Made by a program: the position numbers and the translations under genes. Below the pieces are notes generated by a model. It was given only the letters and a program-made list of their open reading frames with translations, was not told where the DNA came from and did not search any database. Of a stretch of DNA of 64,000 bases, positions 41,874 to 52,792 are shown piece after piece (positions within the stretch are counted from its first letter, which is position 1; every line of letters begins with the position of its first letter). Source of the stretch: Paraniabella hibiscisoli (GTDB taxonomy: Bacteria; Bacteroidota; Bacteroidia; Chitinophagales; Chitinophagaceae); assembly GCF_022512515.1 (NCBI RefSeq), contig NZ_JAKWBK010000003.1:676567-740566 (forward strand), written 5' to 3'.

Positions 41874-43301
41874 TTAACATTCCGGCAAACTTAAGGGAAC
41901 ATTTACAGCTAAACCACCATCGGCCGTTTCTTTATATTTAAAATTCATGTCCTGTGCCGTATCCCACATCGTTTTAATCACTTCATCCAGCGATACCCGG
42001 GCAAAATCAGGCGTGCTTTGCAAAGCCAGCTGACAGGCCGTAATAGCTTTTATGGCCCCCATTGTATTACGCTCAATACAGGGCACCTGCACTAATCCGC
42101 CAATGGGGTCACAGGTCATGCCCAGGTGATGCTCCATGGCTATTTCAGCCGCCATCAGGGCCTGCTTCTGTGTGCCCCCCAGCGCCTCAGTTAATGCGGC
42201 GGCAGCCATAGACGACGATACGCCGATCTCTGCCTGGCAACCACCCATAGCGGCCGAAATAGTCGATTCTTTCTTGAAAATGCTGCCAATCTCGGAGGCT
42301 GCCATCAGGAAATCTATGATCTTGGCTTCATCATCACCCCCGCAAAAGACGGTGTAATAATGCAGTACAGCGGGTATAACTCCGGAAGAGCCATTGGTGG
42401 GAGCTGTTACTACTCTTCCAAAAGAAGCATTTTCTTCGTTTACCGCCAAGGCAAAACAACTTACCCAGTCCAGTATATACTTGAAGCTATTCCCTCCTTT
42501 TTGTATGGCAGCTATCCATTCATCATAATTGCTGTAAACGACGTCTCCAATCAGCTTTTTATTTAGCCCGGCAGCCCTGCGATGTACATTTAATCCACCC
42601 GGCAAAATTCCGGTTGTATGACAACCCCGGTATACACAGTCCTTCATTACCTGCCATATTTTTAGGATGCCAGCCTTTACCTCGTCTTCTTTCCGCCAGG
42701 CCTGCTCATTTTCATAAACAATTTCATGAATAGACAATCCTGTTTTAATACACCACCTCAGCAAATCATCTGCATCATCAATGGGAAAAGGCAGGCTAAC
42801 GGAGGTATCCGCAATAACTTCTTCACCTTCTTTCTTTACAAATCCGCCACCGATGGAATAATAAGTTTCGGCTACATTTTGCCCGTTCGCTAAAGTGGCG
42901 AGAAAAGTTACCCCGTTAGAGTGATAAGGCAGGGTTTCGGTATATAGAAATTCTATATCAGCCGCAGGGTTAAAACGCACGCTTTGTTTCCCTGCCAGCA
43001 ATATTTGCTGCTCCCGGGCTATGCTTTGAACGGTAGGTGTAATTTGCTCTACGTCAAAAGTAACCGGATCATACCCGCAAAGTCCCAATTGCACGGCTAT
43101 ATCAGTGCCATGCCCCACGCCTGTTTTAGCCAATGAGCCGTACAGGATCACTTTCACCCCTTCTACCTTTTCAAGGTTGCCGTTGGCCTCTAACTCGCCT
43201 ACGAAGCGCTCGGCAGCGCGCCAGGGGCCCAGGGTATGGGAACTCGAAGGCCCCACCCCGATTTTCAACATATCAAATACTGAAATAGGCTCGTATAGCA
43301 T
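41874..43301 (-). CDS. sdaA: L-serine ammonia-lyase, single-chain iron-sulfur type
   Basis: 475 residues, intact. It deaminates L-serine to pyruvate and ammonia. The N-terminal beta domain starts SVFDMLKIGVGPSSSHTLGP; the C-terminal alpha domain carries the conserved cysteines of the 4Fe-4S cluster (HLGMTCDPIGGLVQVPC, plus a further Cys near the start of the alpha domain) and GCQAEIGVSSSMAAAAL. Single-chain length (~450-480) is normal for this class. A -7 element TATTTTTG lies upstream. Confidence 0.95.
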   Translation of the reverse strand: MLYEPISVFDMLKIGVGPSSSHTLGPWRAAERFVGELEANGNLEKVEGVKVILYGSLAKTGVGHGTDIAVQLGLCGYDPVTFDVEQITPTVQSIAREQQILLAGKQSVRFNPAADIEFLYTETLPYHSNGVTFLATLANGQNVAETYYSIGGGFVKKEGEEVIADTSVSLPFPIDDADDLLRWCIKTGLSIHEIVYENEQAWRKEDEVKAGILKIWQVMKDCVYRGCHTTGILPGGLNVHRRAAGLNKKLIGDVVYSNYDEWIAAIQKGGNSFKYILDWVSCFALAVNEENASFGRVVTAPTNGSSGVIPAVLHYYTVFCGGDDEAKIIDFLMAASEIGSIFKKESTISAAMGGCQAEIGVSSSMAAAALTEALGGTQKQALMAAEIAMEHHLGMTCDPIGGLVQVPCIERNTMGAIKAITACQLALQSTPDFARVSLDEVIKTMWDTAQDMNFKYKETADGGLAVNVPLSLPEC

Positions 43302-43318
43302 TACAACATTTTAGAAGA

Positions 43319-43326
43319 CAAAAATA
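43319..43326 (-). promoter_or_regulatory. Promoter -7 element TATTTTTG of sdaA
   Basis: Minus-strand TATTTTTG fits TAnnTTTG and ends 17 bp before the sdaA start codon. Confidence 0.5.
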
Positions 43327-43440
43327 AGGGGAACCAACGCTACCTACTGCATATTAATGGTACCAACTGTAAATATATGGCGACGGTATTGCCACGCTCG
43401 CTTATGCAGCAGTGCATATATCAGCCGGTGTAGCATCGAA

Positions 43441-43464
43441 AAAGCCCGACATCAATCGGGCTTT
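43441..43464 (-). terminator. Terminator of the FKBP gene pair
   Basis: AAAGCCCGA (43441-43449) pairs with TCGGGCTTT (43456-43464); on the minus strand five Ts run through the end of the stem. It lies 23 bp after the FKBP stop at 43488. Confidence 0.85.
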
Positions 43465-43487
43465 AATAAAATGTAGTTTACAAATTC

Positions 43488-43976
43488 TTAATTTACACTT
43501 ACCAATTCTACGTAAAAGTAGAGTGGTTGATTGTTTAAAAATCCATAGGGACTTCCACATCCATACGCCAGTGACGATGGAATGATCAATTTAATTTTAC
43601 CCCCAGCTTTTATTTTAGGTATACCAATCGTCCAACCAGCAATCACTTCGTTCAACCTGAATGACGCGCCTTGCGGACTTCTTACATACGAAGAATCAAA
43701 CCCTTTGCCATCCATAAACCTGCCCACATATTTGGCAACAACGGAGCTGGTTGCTGTAGGTGTGGCTCCTGTACCCGGCTCGATAACCTGGTACAAGAGT
43801 CCGGTTGCATCTGTAGTGGTACTGATTGTACTGTCAGTTGCAAATTTAGTCATTGCCGGAAGTTCAGACTCTACTGTCTTGGGAGTGCAAGGTTTATAAT
43901 CATCATCATTATTTTTTAAGCAACCCACTGCGGCGAAAGCGGTCACAATACCTAAAATAAAAACTATCTTCTTCAT
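43488..43976 (-). CDS. FKBP-type peptidyl-prolyl isomerase lipoprotein
   Basis: 162 residues, intact. Lipobox AVGC (residues 16-19) then LKNNDDDYKP. The FKBP domain (about residues 60-162) has GLLYQVIEPGTGATPTATS, VVAKYVGRFMDGKGFDSSY, IAGWTIGIPKIKAGGKIKLI and IPSSLAYG. Catalyses proline isomerisation in secreted or surface proteins. The neighbouring gene encodes a diverged relative 21 bp upstream. Confidence 0.92.
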   Translation of the reverse strand: MKKIVFILGIVTAFAAVGCLKNNDDDYKPCTPKTVESELPAMTKFATDSTISTTTDATGLLYQVIEPGTGATPTATSSVVAKYVGRFMDGKGFDSSYVRSPQGASFRLNEVIAGWTIGIPKIKAGGKIKLIIPSSLAYGCGSPYGFLNNQPLYFYVELVSVN

Positions 43977-43997
43977 TTATTTACTAATTACTTTTTA

Positions 43998-44545
43998 CTA
44001 ATTACTCCTCTTAACTGTTACTAATTCAATATCAACTAATACCTGTGAATAAGCAGGAATCACTTTCCCATCCACTGTTTGTTGCTGACAACCAAAATAT
44101 CCCAGGGCATTAGCTGAAGAAGGAAAAATCTGCCGTAAAATACCACCTTTTGCCGCATGAGTCATTAAGTAGTAAAAGGGCGAAGAGGTACTATTTTGAA
44201 AGTCAGAAAATCGGATAGGCAAACCGTTGCTATTAGTAAGGTTTTCAGTAAGAATTGCAACCACACCAGCGCTGTTAAATGTACTTATCGTACGCTTAAA
44301 CTCCACGATAGAATCTGCTGCTGCAGTGCTACCTGAGCCTGGGTTTGCAATTCCCTGGTAATATCCTTCGGTCATATAAGTCAGGTAACCTATATCGTTT
44401 TGAGCAATAAAAGAATCGATTGATTGCCGGTCAGCTGTTAAAGAATTAGGTGTACACTGTGGAACATCGTCGCCCTTTTTCAGACAGGCGGTTAAACTTA
44501 AAGCCGTCACGATTGACAAAACCGGGATCCAAAATCTTTTTTCAT
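43998..44545 (-). CDS. Diverged FKBP-like lipoprotein (frameshifted at start)
   Basis: About 182 residues when one A is added in the run at 44537-44542, which restores MKKRFWIPVLSIVTALSLTAC with lipobox LTAC. The body keeps the FKBP layout (GYYQGIANPGSGSTAAADSI, GGILRQIFPSSANALGYFGC, VIPAYSQVLVDIELV), but the usual GWxxGL segment and active-site aromatics are changed, so it may lack isomerase activity. It lies in tandem with the FKBP gene at 43488 and is probably a paralogue. Confidence 0.75.
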
Positions 44546-44589
44546 TTTCCTTAGAGATTTAAATATTACTAAACGGGGAATATAGCTCT

Positions 44590-44898
44590 TTATTTCCTGT
44601 TCATGAGCTCTTTATAGCGGGTTTCGTTAATATCCCACTTGTGATAAGACGTGAACACACCTGCAAACGCAACAATAATTATTCCAGCTATTAACAAAAT
44701 TATAAATAAAGAAGGGTCGGCATTGGCAATCATAGCGGCACGTTGATACCAACCACTCATAAAATTGGCAAGAATGGCAACCATCAAAATTAAGCCTGTG
44801 GGCAAACCCAGTAATATCTGCCTGAAAAGCCGTTTCTTTTTCTGCCGGTTGGCTGCCCAATATTTCATAAAAGTCTCTTCCTCCTGGGTGTACATCAT
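44590..44898 (-). CDS. Small two-helix membrane protein
   Basis: 102 residues, intact. A charged N-terminus (TQEEETFMKYWAANRQKKKR) precedes two membrane helices (LLGLPTGLILMVAILANF and LFIILLIAGIIIVAFAGVF) and a short charged C-terminus (INETRYKELMNRK). Family not recognised; such proteins are common in Bacteroidota. It is upstream of the FKBP pair on the same strand, 44 bp away. Confidence 0.65.
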   Translation of the reverse strand: MMYTQEEETFMKYWAANRQKKKRLFRQILLGLPTGLILMVAILANFMSGWYQRAAMIANADPSLFIILLIAGIIIVAFAGVFTSYHKWDINETRYKELMNRK

Positions 44899-45091
44899 TC
44901 AAAATTAAGCGGTTTATCTCATTTTGGGTAATACAATAAAATCGGCTATCTTGCGAACTCATCATAATCAATTGTTTGTGAAATGAGTTGCGAGGCTTTT
45001 CAATGCCGAAAGCTGCTCAAAATGGCAGATCGGTCAGCCATTAAAAACCGTCCGGCCAGAGTGAATCTGAGCGGACATAAAAATAACAGGA

Positions 45092-45963
45092 ATGAAATTA
45101 GCGCCCGTACTGGCTCAATACCTGGCCACCCATAAAGTTTTAAGTCTGCCTGGCTTAGGCACTTTTCATGCGGACAGCACCTATAACCCCGAAGTTGATT
45201 ACAGCAAAAAGGCAGTTCCCTGCTGAATATCAGCTTTGAACAAGCTAAGGTAACACAGCTGGACGAAGCGCTGATCACCTTTGTTTCGCAGGAAACCGGC
45301 AAAATGAAAGTACTGGCAGAGTCTGATATACGTTCACAAACCGAGGGGGTGATTGATTTTTTAAATACCGGGAAACCCTATTTCCTGGCAGGGATAGGTA
45401 CGCTTACCAAAAAAATGGATGGCAGTTTTGAATTTCATAAAGAGAAATTCGTTCATACTGAAAAAGAAAAAAGGAAGCCGGTTCCTATTACTGAAAAGAA
45501 TTCTGTTCCGCAGTCTTATATAGACGACACCCGGAAGCCGCGCAAAACCAAACCCGCTGCTATTATCGGGGTAGTTTGCCTGGTGGCAGTTGCAGCCGTA
45601 ATTTGGTTCTACAATCAGAACAAAGAGAAAAACAATGGTGATATTGAAGATGTAACGACTACTACCGGCAATAGTACTACTCCTAGCACCGGTAATGACA
45701 GTACGCCCCCGCCAACACCTCAATCGCCAACAGCACCTCCACCATCTGACGGTTACAAATATGTATTAGAAATAGCCAAGCAGCCAAGAGCTTCCAAAAG
45801 ATTTAACCAGCTCAAAACCATCAAATGGCCTATTGAAATGGAAACTGCAGACTCGGTTAGCTATAAACTCTTTATCAAACTGCCTGTAGCCAATACTGAT
45901 ACTACCCGTATTAAAGATTCATTAAGCGCACTATCGGGCCGGAAGGTTTGGATTGAGCGGTAA
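45092..45963 (+). CDS. CCDC81-type prokaryotic HU-like protein with membrane helix and SPOR-like tail (frameshifted)
   Basis: About 290 residues when one G is added near 45211 (YSKKGSSLLNISFEQ). The N-terminal ~130 residues match HU-CCDC81 bacterial domains (LAQYLATHKVLSLPGLGTF; KVLAESDIRSQTEGVIDFL, FLAGIGTLTKKMDGSF). A membrane helix follows (AAIIGVVCLVAVAAVIWFY), then a Thr/Pro-rich linker and a C-terminal SPOR-like fold (YKYVLEIAKQPRASKRFNQL). Such proteins probably act at the envelope or septum by binding peptidoglycan; this is inferred from the SPOR-like part. ATG 45092 gives the natural N-terminus MKLAPVLAQYL. Confidence 0.82.
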
Positions 45964-45990
45964 ATTTATTAAAAAGGATATGTATAAGAG

Positions 45991-46024
45991 AAAGCGCTTC
46001 GTGATTAACGAAGCGCTTTTTCTT
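45991..46024 (+). terminator. Terminator of the HU-CCDC81 gene
   Basis: AAAGCGCTTCGT (45991-46002) pairs perfectly with ACGAAGCGCTTT (46008-46019) around GATTA, followed by a T-rich tract. Confidence 0.92.
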
Positions 46025-46041
46025 TATGTCGTTTATAACTC

Positions 46042-47504
46042 CTACTTTAACTTGGTTCCGCTAAAGTCATCCTCCTTGCCGGAAAGAATCATTCCAACTC
46101 TTTCTTTTCGCTTTTTATCAAGCTGCTTTGTTCTATCAGCTGTTACAGACCTGGGCATCGTCGCAACACTCGTTACAGGTGCAACCGCTAGAAAACTCCC
46201 CGTGTTGATATATGCTAAAGAATTCGCCAGACAAGGCTCAGTCACATCACCCCAGTCTTTATTGAGTCCGTCAACAGCCTGCTTGTCGGGTGCAAATCCT
46301 GCATAGGCTACCTCGGCCCCAACGCTGTTTACAGTTCTAAAGGAAATAGGGTACAAAGACACCTTGTCAAATAGATCAATGGGGAAAAATCCAACAGGCT
46401 TACCATAAGTGTTGCTTTCTCCAACGAGCTTAACATCCATAACCGCTTCAAATTATTGATCAAAAGTTCGCTTGAAGAAGCTGTATTATCTGTTACAATA
46501 AAAAATATTCGGCTAAGGGCAAGGGTGCCATTCTTCACAAAGGTTTCAGTATTATTAGCGGGCTTAAACGCACCATTACTCCAACCAAATTTCTTTTTTA
46601 GTAATGGGAAATTATCCTGCTGTAATTGTTGGTTAAACTCATATCGATACATAGTTTGACCGGTCCGCGCAGCAGGAACAATAATATTTGCCAAAAAGTC
46701 CTGCATAGCTGTAGATCCTCCCAGGTTATTTCGAAGATCTATAATCAATTCATTTACACCTTGACTGATGAAACTATTAAAAACTGTAATAAGCTCATTA
46801 CTTGCCGCAGTAGTTCCTAAAAAAGTATTAAACACTAAATAACCCGTTTTCTTTGCGCCATTAGTAAAAACGCTGGAGTACAAAACAGAATTAGCAGTAA
46901 ATTTAGTCTTATTAATATTGAGCGTTTGTGCCGTTCCATCTGGTTTTACAAATTCAATACTAGCTGATGTAATAGTACCAAAAAAATCGCATTCAACTTA
47001 TCGATGCTAGCTTGTCCACCCCTCATCTCTACACCATCTATCTTGTTTACAATCCATCCTCGTTTTACGCCTTTGCTGGCCGCATCCGATGCATTATAAA
47101 CGTAAGTAACAAACCATCTAACATTTGCTTCTGATGACGGACTAGCAACAAGACCTCCTTTTACAAAAAATCCCCAATCTACCCCCTCACCTGTTTGAGT
47201 TTGATTCGACTCTTCAACAGAAGTCGCGTAGCTAAACTGATCGGCTGTATGTAAAGATCGAATGCTTTTAATAACATCGTCTGCTGTTTTAACCAGGTCC
47301 GCATTCGCAAATTTTCTTGGGTTAAAACTTTCATAAGTACCTATTCCGGGCAACGTATTCCATAAATACACCTCTTTAGTATATAAATAAGCTGAATCTG
47401 CAACTAACTGTGATGTAGTTGCATTATCAGCTATCTGATCCTTTTTTTGGGGCAGGCCGTTAAAATCACCAGCAACAACGCTAGTAGTGGGAATGTTTTT
47501 TCAT
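46042..47504 (-). CDS. S41-family C-terminal processing peptidase lipoprotein (four frameshifts)
   Basis: About 488 residues when single bases are added near 47497 and 47450 (A-runs), 46984 (T-run, NAIFFGTITSAS) and 46440 (NLKPVMDVK). The lipobox is LTAC in MKKTFPLLALLLVILTAC. A PDZ-like segment (SKGVKRGWIVNKIDGVEM) comes before the peptidase domain: GVNELIIDLRNNLGGSTAM, then the serine region FFIVTDNTASSSELLINNL with the candidate nucleophile Ser. Serine protease of the envelope; substrate unknown. Convergent with the HU-CCDC81 gene. Confidence 0.87.
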
Positions 47505-47660
47505 CCGGGGTACTATTTTTTGTAAAAAATGGAAAAATCTGGTGTCACAATTCACATAAACTTTTACAAATATGAAATTTTTACAGCATTTCTTAAAATT
47601 AATCTTTTTGTCGGTTAAAGCAATTTAAGTTACTTTTCGCCCGATTTTTAATCGTTGCTT

Positions 47661-49989
47661 ATGTCTAAAAAAGATCTGAGAAAAGAGCTGGCGCTGGAGT
47701 ACCACGCCAAGGGCCGTCCCGGGAAAATTGAAGTAATTCCCACCAAGGAAGCCAAAACCCAAAGAGACCTTTCCTTGGCTTATTCGCCGGGTGTAGCGGT
47801 TCCCTGCCTCGAAATTGCAGAAAATGTAGAGAATGTGTACAAGTACACTGCTAAGGGAAACCTGGTGGCAGTGATCAGTAATGGCACAGCCGTTTTAGGT
47901 TTGGGAGATATCGGCCCGGAAGCTGGTAAACCGGTGATGGAGGAAAGGGCGTGCTGTTCAAAATATTTGCAGACATTGATGTTTTTGACATCGAGATCAA
48001 CGAAAAAGACCCCGTAAAATTCGTCGAGATCGTTCAGGCTTTAGAGCCTACTTTTGGTGGTATCAACCTCGAAGATATTAAGGCTCCCGGCTGTTTTTAT
48101 ATTGAACGGGAGCTAAAAAAACGGTTAAAAATACCGGTAATGCACGATGATCAGCATGGCACCGCCATCATCAGCGCTGCTGCCTTGCTGAATGCACTTG
48201 AAATTCAGAAGAAAAAAATTGAAAAAGCAAAGTTTGTAGTAAATGGCGCGGTGCCGCTGCCATGGCCTGTGTATTGTTATACCAACAAATGGGCGCTAAA
48301 CCAGAAAACTTTATCATGTTCGACAGTAAGGGCGCTTTGCACAAAGGCCGCACTGGACTGGATGATATTAAAGCCCCCTTCGCCATTGCACCTAAAGACA
48401 TTTCATTAGAAGATGCCCTGAAAGGGGCTGATGTGTTTATAGGTTTGAGCGCTGCCAATGTTTTAAATGGCGCTATGGTAAAAAGCATGGCCAAAAACCC
48501 GATTGTTTTTGCCATGGCTAATCCCGACCCGGAAATCTCCTGGGAAGAAGCCACCACCGCCCGTAAGGATGTAATTATGGCCACGGGCCGCAGCGATTAT
48601 CCTAACCAGGTGAACAATGTACTGGGCTTCCCTTATATTTTCAGAGGTGCGCTGGACGTAAGAGCTACACAGATCAATACCCAAATGCAGCTGGCAGCCG
48701 TGAAGGCCCTGGCTGAAATGGCTAAAACTCCGGTACCGGATATTGTAAACCTGGCTTATAACCAGACCAATATGCATTTTGGCCCCGATTATATTATTCC
48801 CAAACCGTTGGATCCCCGCTTATTGTCTACAGTTGCACCGGCAGTTGCCAAAGCGGCTATGGAATCGGGAGTGGCAAAGATCAAAATTGAGAACTGGGAA
48901 CAATATGAACATGACCTGAACAAACGCCTGGGCCTGGACAACCAGGTGCTACGAGTGCTCGGAGCTAAAGCGCGAACTGCTCCTAAGCGTATTGTGTTTG
49001 CAGAAGGAGAAAATGTAAATATTCTTAAAGCTGCACAAATTGTACTGGACGAAGGTATTGGATACCCTACCCTGTTGGGAGATGTGAAAAAATTCAGGAA
49101 CTGGCCGATATACACAAGCTGGATATCAGCGATATTCCGGTGATCAACCCGCGCAGTGATGATGCGAAGGCTAAAAGAGAAGAATATGTAACCCTGTTCT
49201 ATAAAAAAGAGCGCGCAAGGGCTATACAAAGGAGGAAGCGTCGAAGCTGATGGAAGACCGCAACCATTTTGGCTGTATGATGGTAGAGTGCGGTGATGTG
49301 GATTGTATGATATCAGGTCTTACCAAAAGATACTCAGATGCTATCCGCCCGGCCCTGCAGATCATTGGAACCGAAGAAGGTGTTAAAAAAGTAGCAGGTA
49401 TGTACCTGATCATGACCTCAAAGGACCTTTATTCCTGGCAGACACTACTGTAAATATTAACCCCACGGCTGAAGAACTGGCCGAAATAGTACTGTTGACA
49501 GCCAAAGAAGTTTCCGCATTTAATATTACACCGAGAATTGCAATGTTAAGCTATTCCAATTTCGGTAGCAGTAACACACCGGAAGCGCAACTGGTTTCCA
49601 AAGCCAGGGAATTAGTAAAACAAAAAGACCCTTCCCTGATCGTGGACGGAGAGATGCAGGCCAATGTGGCGCTTAATAATAGTTTGTTAAAAGAGATGTA
49701 TCCGTTTAGCGAACTGGTTGAAAAAGAAGTAAACACCTTAATCTTCCCTAATTTAGCATCTGGTAATATTACTTACAATATTCTGAAAGAGATTGGCTCT
49801 ACCGACGCGATAGGCCCTATCCTTTTAGGACTGAAAAAACCGGTACACTTGTTGCAACTGGGTAGTACGGTGAACAACATTGTCAATATGGCTTTGATAG
49901 CAGTTACAGATGCTCAGATAAAGTCAGCGGCATTGTCGGCCAAGACCGGTGGAGACAAAAACCAGGATAATACCAAAAAGAAAAAATAG
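47661..49989 (+). CDS. maeB: NADP-dependent malic enzyme, MaeB type with phosphotransacetylase-like domain (five frameshifts)
   Basis: Oxidative decarboxylation of malate to pyruvate. Repaired length about 777 residues, normal for MaeB. The malic-enzyme part (1 to about 430) has KTQRDLSLAYSPGVAVPCLE, GTAVLGLGDIGPEAGKPVME, VMHDDQHGTAIISAAALLNA, a VVNGAGAAAMA nucleotide loop and FAMANPDPEISWEEA; the C-terminal PTA-like part (about 450-777) has KRIVFAEGENVNILKAAQ, HFGCMMVECGDVDCMISG and NSLLKEMYPFSELVEK. Frame breaks: near 47946, 48250, 49091, 49209 and 49420, each lacking one base. It starts at ATG 47661, a typical MSKKDLRKE N-terminus. Confidence 0.94.
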
Positions 49990-50016
49990 GCTATTTCCAA
50001 CTAAACGACTTTATTC

Positions 50017-50754
50017 TTGAAAATACTTAGAGAATTCGGGCAGTACATCCAGATGTTTAAAGGCATGTTTCGCATGCCTGAAAACAGAACCATGTACTGG
50101 AGACAGTTTATGCTGCAATGTAACGATATAGGCATTGGATCACTGGGCATCATTTGCATTATCTCGGTTTTCATTGGTGCGGTGTCCGCTGTTCAAACGG
50201 CGTACCAAATCACATCGCCACTTATTCCTAAAACCACCATTGCCCAGATTGTACGGGATACGGTGATACTGGAGTTTGCCCCTACCCTGAGCTGTATCGT
50301 TCTGGCAGGTGTGGTAGGTAGTAAAATAGCCAGTGAATTGGGTAATATGCGGGTAAGTGAGCAAATAGATGCGCTTGAAATAATGGGGATCAATACAAAA
50401 GCGTATTTAATACTTCCTAAAATTATAGCAGGTGTGATTACGATTCCCATGCTGATCATATTAGCCATGGCGCTGGGTATTTGGGGAGGTCGCTTAGCTG
50501 GTTCTGCCACAGGCATCATTGATACATCGATTTTTGATAATGGTTTGTTGATGGGATTTAGCGGCTACAATGTATTTTTTGCTTTAACCAAAAGCTTTGT
50601 TTTTGCTTTTTTGATTACCAGTATACCATGTTTTTATGGCTATAATGTAAAGGGAGGCGCTTTGGAAATAGGACATTCCAGCACAAGGGCGGTAGTTGTA
50701 TCCTGTATTTTATTGTTGTTGGCAGACTATATCTTATCTGCTTTGCTGCTGTAA
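50017..50754 (+). CDS. MlaE-family ABC transporter permease
   Basis: 245 residues, intact. Multi-helix inner-membrane permease of the phospholipid/MCE transport class: GSLGIICIISVFIGAVSAVQ, EFAPTLSCIVLAGVVGSKIASELG, RVSEQIDALEIMGINTKAYL (the MlaE signature) and GYNVKGGALEIGHSSTRAVV near the end. The start is a TTG at 50017. It comes 27 bp after maeB, and the matching ATPase gene follows 99 bp downstream. An MCE-domain subunit is not in the window. Confidence 0.93.
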   Translation: MKILREFGQYIQMFKGMFRMPENRTMYWRQFMLQCNDIGIGSLGIICIISVFIGAVSAVQTAYQITSPLIPKTTIAQIVRDTVILEFAPTLSCIVLAGVVGSKIASELGNMRVSEQIDALEIMGINTKAYLILPKIIAGVITIPMLIILAMALGIWGGRLAGSATGIIDTSIFDNGLLMGFSGYNVFFALTKSFVFAFLITSIPCFYGYNVKGGALEIGHSSTRAVVVSCILLLLADYILSALLL

Positions 50755-50853
50755 TCTTTGCAAACATTATGGTGTAAGATATCGGTTACAAACAGGGTGT
50801 TTCTTTTCACCCATAATTATTAACAAAAACAGTTACTTCAAAATTGAAGTACC

Positions 50854-51725
50854 ATGATAGAAATAAAAGGTCTTAAAAAGAGTTTCGGAGAAAAAGTGGT
50901 GCTGAAAGAGGTGAATGCCTTAATGGAACCAGGTAAGTGTAATCTTATTATCGGGTCGAGCGGTAGTGGCAAAACCGTTTTAATGAAATGTATCGTCGGA
51001 TTAATGCATCCGACCGAAGGTGAGGTTATTTACAACGGCAATAATTACGTAACCATGTCTTTGGAAGAAAAGAAAGCCATTCGCAAAGAAATAGGTATGC
51101 TCTTCCAGGGTTCGGCTTTGTTTGATAGCCAGACGGTAGAACAAAACGTGGTCTTTCCGTTGGACATGTTCACTACCGATAAGTATTCGGTTAAAAAAGC
51201 CCGTGTAAAAGAAGTGCTCGACCGCGTTAACCTGAATGAAGATGCCTACAAAAAATTCCCTTCTGAAATAAGCGGCGGTATGCAAAAAGGGTAGCGCTGG
51301 CAAGGGCCATCGTGTTAAATCCTAAATATTTGTTTTGTGACGAACCCAACTCGGGACTGGATCCTCAAACTTCTATCGTAATTGACAAACTCATTAATGA
51401 CATTACGCAGGAATACAAGACTACTACGATTATGAATACCCATGACATGAACAGCGTAATGGAAATCGGAGACCATATTGTGTACATGAACCAGGGTGAA
51501 AAAGAATGGGAAGGCACCAATAAAGAGATCATTTACAGCGATAACCAAAAATTAAATGAGTTCATTTTCGCTTCTAATTTCCTGCAGGACGCCAAAAATA
51601 TGCGAATGATACAGGAGACAGGCGAAATTCCCAAAGACGTGCATGAAGACGTGCGTGATGCGCTGGAAGAAAAATTTAACGCCGATATGGACGGCGATGG
51701 TGTTGTTGGTTCGCCAAAAGAGTGA
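50854..51725 (+). CDS. MlaF-type ABC transporter ATP-binding protein (frameshifted)
   Basis: ATPase partner of the MlaE-type permease. About 290 residues after adding one A at the run near 51285-51289 (GMQKRVALARAIV). Walker A GSSGSGKTVL; Q-loop IGMLFQGSALFDSQT; signature SEISGGMQKR; Walker B KYLFCDEPNSGLDP; H-loop TIMNTHDMNS. The C-terminus is about 40 residues longer than E. coli MlaF and acidic (DVHEDVRDALEEKFNADMDG). Energises lipid movement between the membranes by family analogy. Confidence 0.92.
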
Positions 51726-51831
51726 TCGCTCCAAACAGATGTTCTTCAACCTTTACGCTAACCTTACATTATCATTCCTCTTTTTGCACAGGAATCAGCA
51801 AAAATTTAGCATATTAGCATGCTGGTTTCCT

Positions 51832-51839
51832 TACTTTTG
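51832..51839 (+). promoter_or_regulatory. Promoter -7 element TACTTTTG of sucD
   Basis: Exact TAnnTTTG match 24 bp before the sucD start codon. Confidence 0.6.
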
Positions 51840-51863
51840 TAACCAATCAGAAAAAACTATAAA

Positions 51864-52737
51864 ATGGCAGTATTAGTAAATAAAGATTCGAAAGTTTTAG
51901 TACAGGGCTTTACCGGCACAGAAGGTACTTTCCATGCAACTCAAATGATTGAGTATGGAACGAATGTGGTTGGTGGCGTTACCCCTAATAAAGGCGGCAC
52001 CACTCATTTGGACAGACCGGTATTTAATACAGTAGCTGATGCGGTTAATGCGACTAACGCAAATGTGAGCATTATTTTTGTACCACCGCTTTTGCAGCAG
52101 ATGCGATCATGGAAGCTACAGATGCAGGCATAGCATTGGTGGTTTGTATTACAGAAGGTATTCCTGTACAGGATATGGTAAAAGTGAAGAATTATTTACA
52201 GGGAACTTCAACAAGATTAATTGGCCCTAACTGTCCGGGTGTTATAACTGCCGGTGAATGTAAAGTAGGCATTATGCCGGGCTTTGTATTTATACCTGGT
52301 CGTATAGGTATTGTTAGCAAATCTGGTACGCTTACTTACGAGGCAGCTGACCAGGTAGCAAAAGCAGGTTTGGGCATTAGCACTGCTATTGGTATTGGCG
52401 GAGACCCGATCATTGGTACTCCTACTAAAGAAGCGGTAGAGTTATTAATGAACGATCCTGAAACCGATGCAATTGTTATGATTGGTGAAATTGGCGGTGG
52501 TATGGAAGCTGAAGCAGCAAACTGGATTAAAGCTACCGGTAATAAAAAGCGGTTGTAGGGTTCATCGCTGGCCAAACAGCTCCTCCCGGCCGTCGTATGG
52601 GTCACGCAGGAGCTATTGTTGGTGGCGCTGATGATACGGCAGAAGCTAAAATGAAAATCATGAGCGAATGCGGTATTCATGTAGTAAGCAGCCCTGCTGA
52701 TATTGGTAAAACAATGGCTGAAGTACTGAAGAAATAA
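51864..52737 (+). CDS. sucD: Succinyl-CoA ligase alpha subunit (two frameshifts)
   Basis: TCA-cycle enzyme making ATP/GTP from succinyl-CoA with the SucC beta subunit, which is not in this window. About 291 residues, the normal length, after adding one base near 52091 (VPPAFAADAIMEAT) and near 52550 (NKKPVVGFIAG). The CoA-binding N-terminal domain has VQGFTGTEGTFHATQMIEYG; the ligase part has GPNCPGVIT and the phosphohistidine loop RRMGHAGAIVGG; it ends ADIGKTMAEVLKK. A break in such a core gene supports assembly error. Confidence 0.95.
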
Positions 52738-52753
52738 TGAGTAATCTTAAATA

Positions 52754-52792
52754 AATAACAATCCCCTGGCTTCTGTTGGGGGATTGTTATTT
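52754..52792. terminator. Bidirectional terminator between sucD and the outer-membrane protein gene
   Basis: AATAACAATCCCC (52754-52766) pairs with GGGGATTGTTATT (about 52779-52791). A/T-rich flanks serve both directions; it touches the minus-strand stop codon at 52791-52793. Confidence 0.8.
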
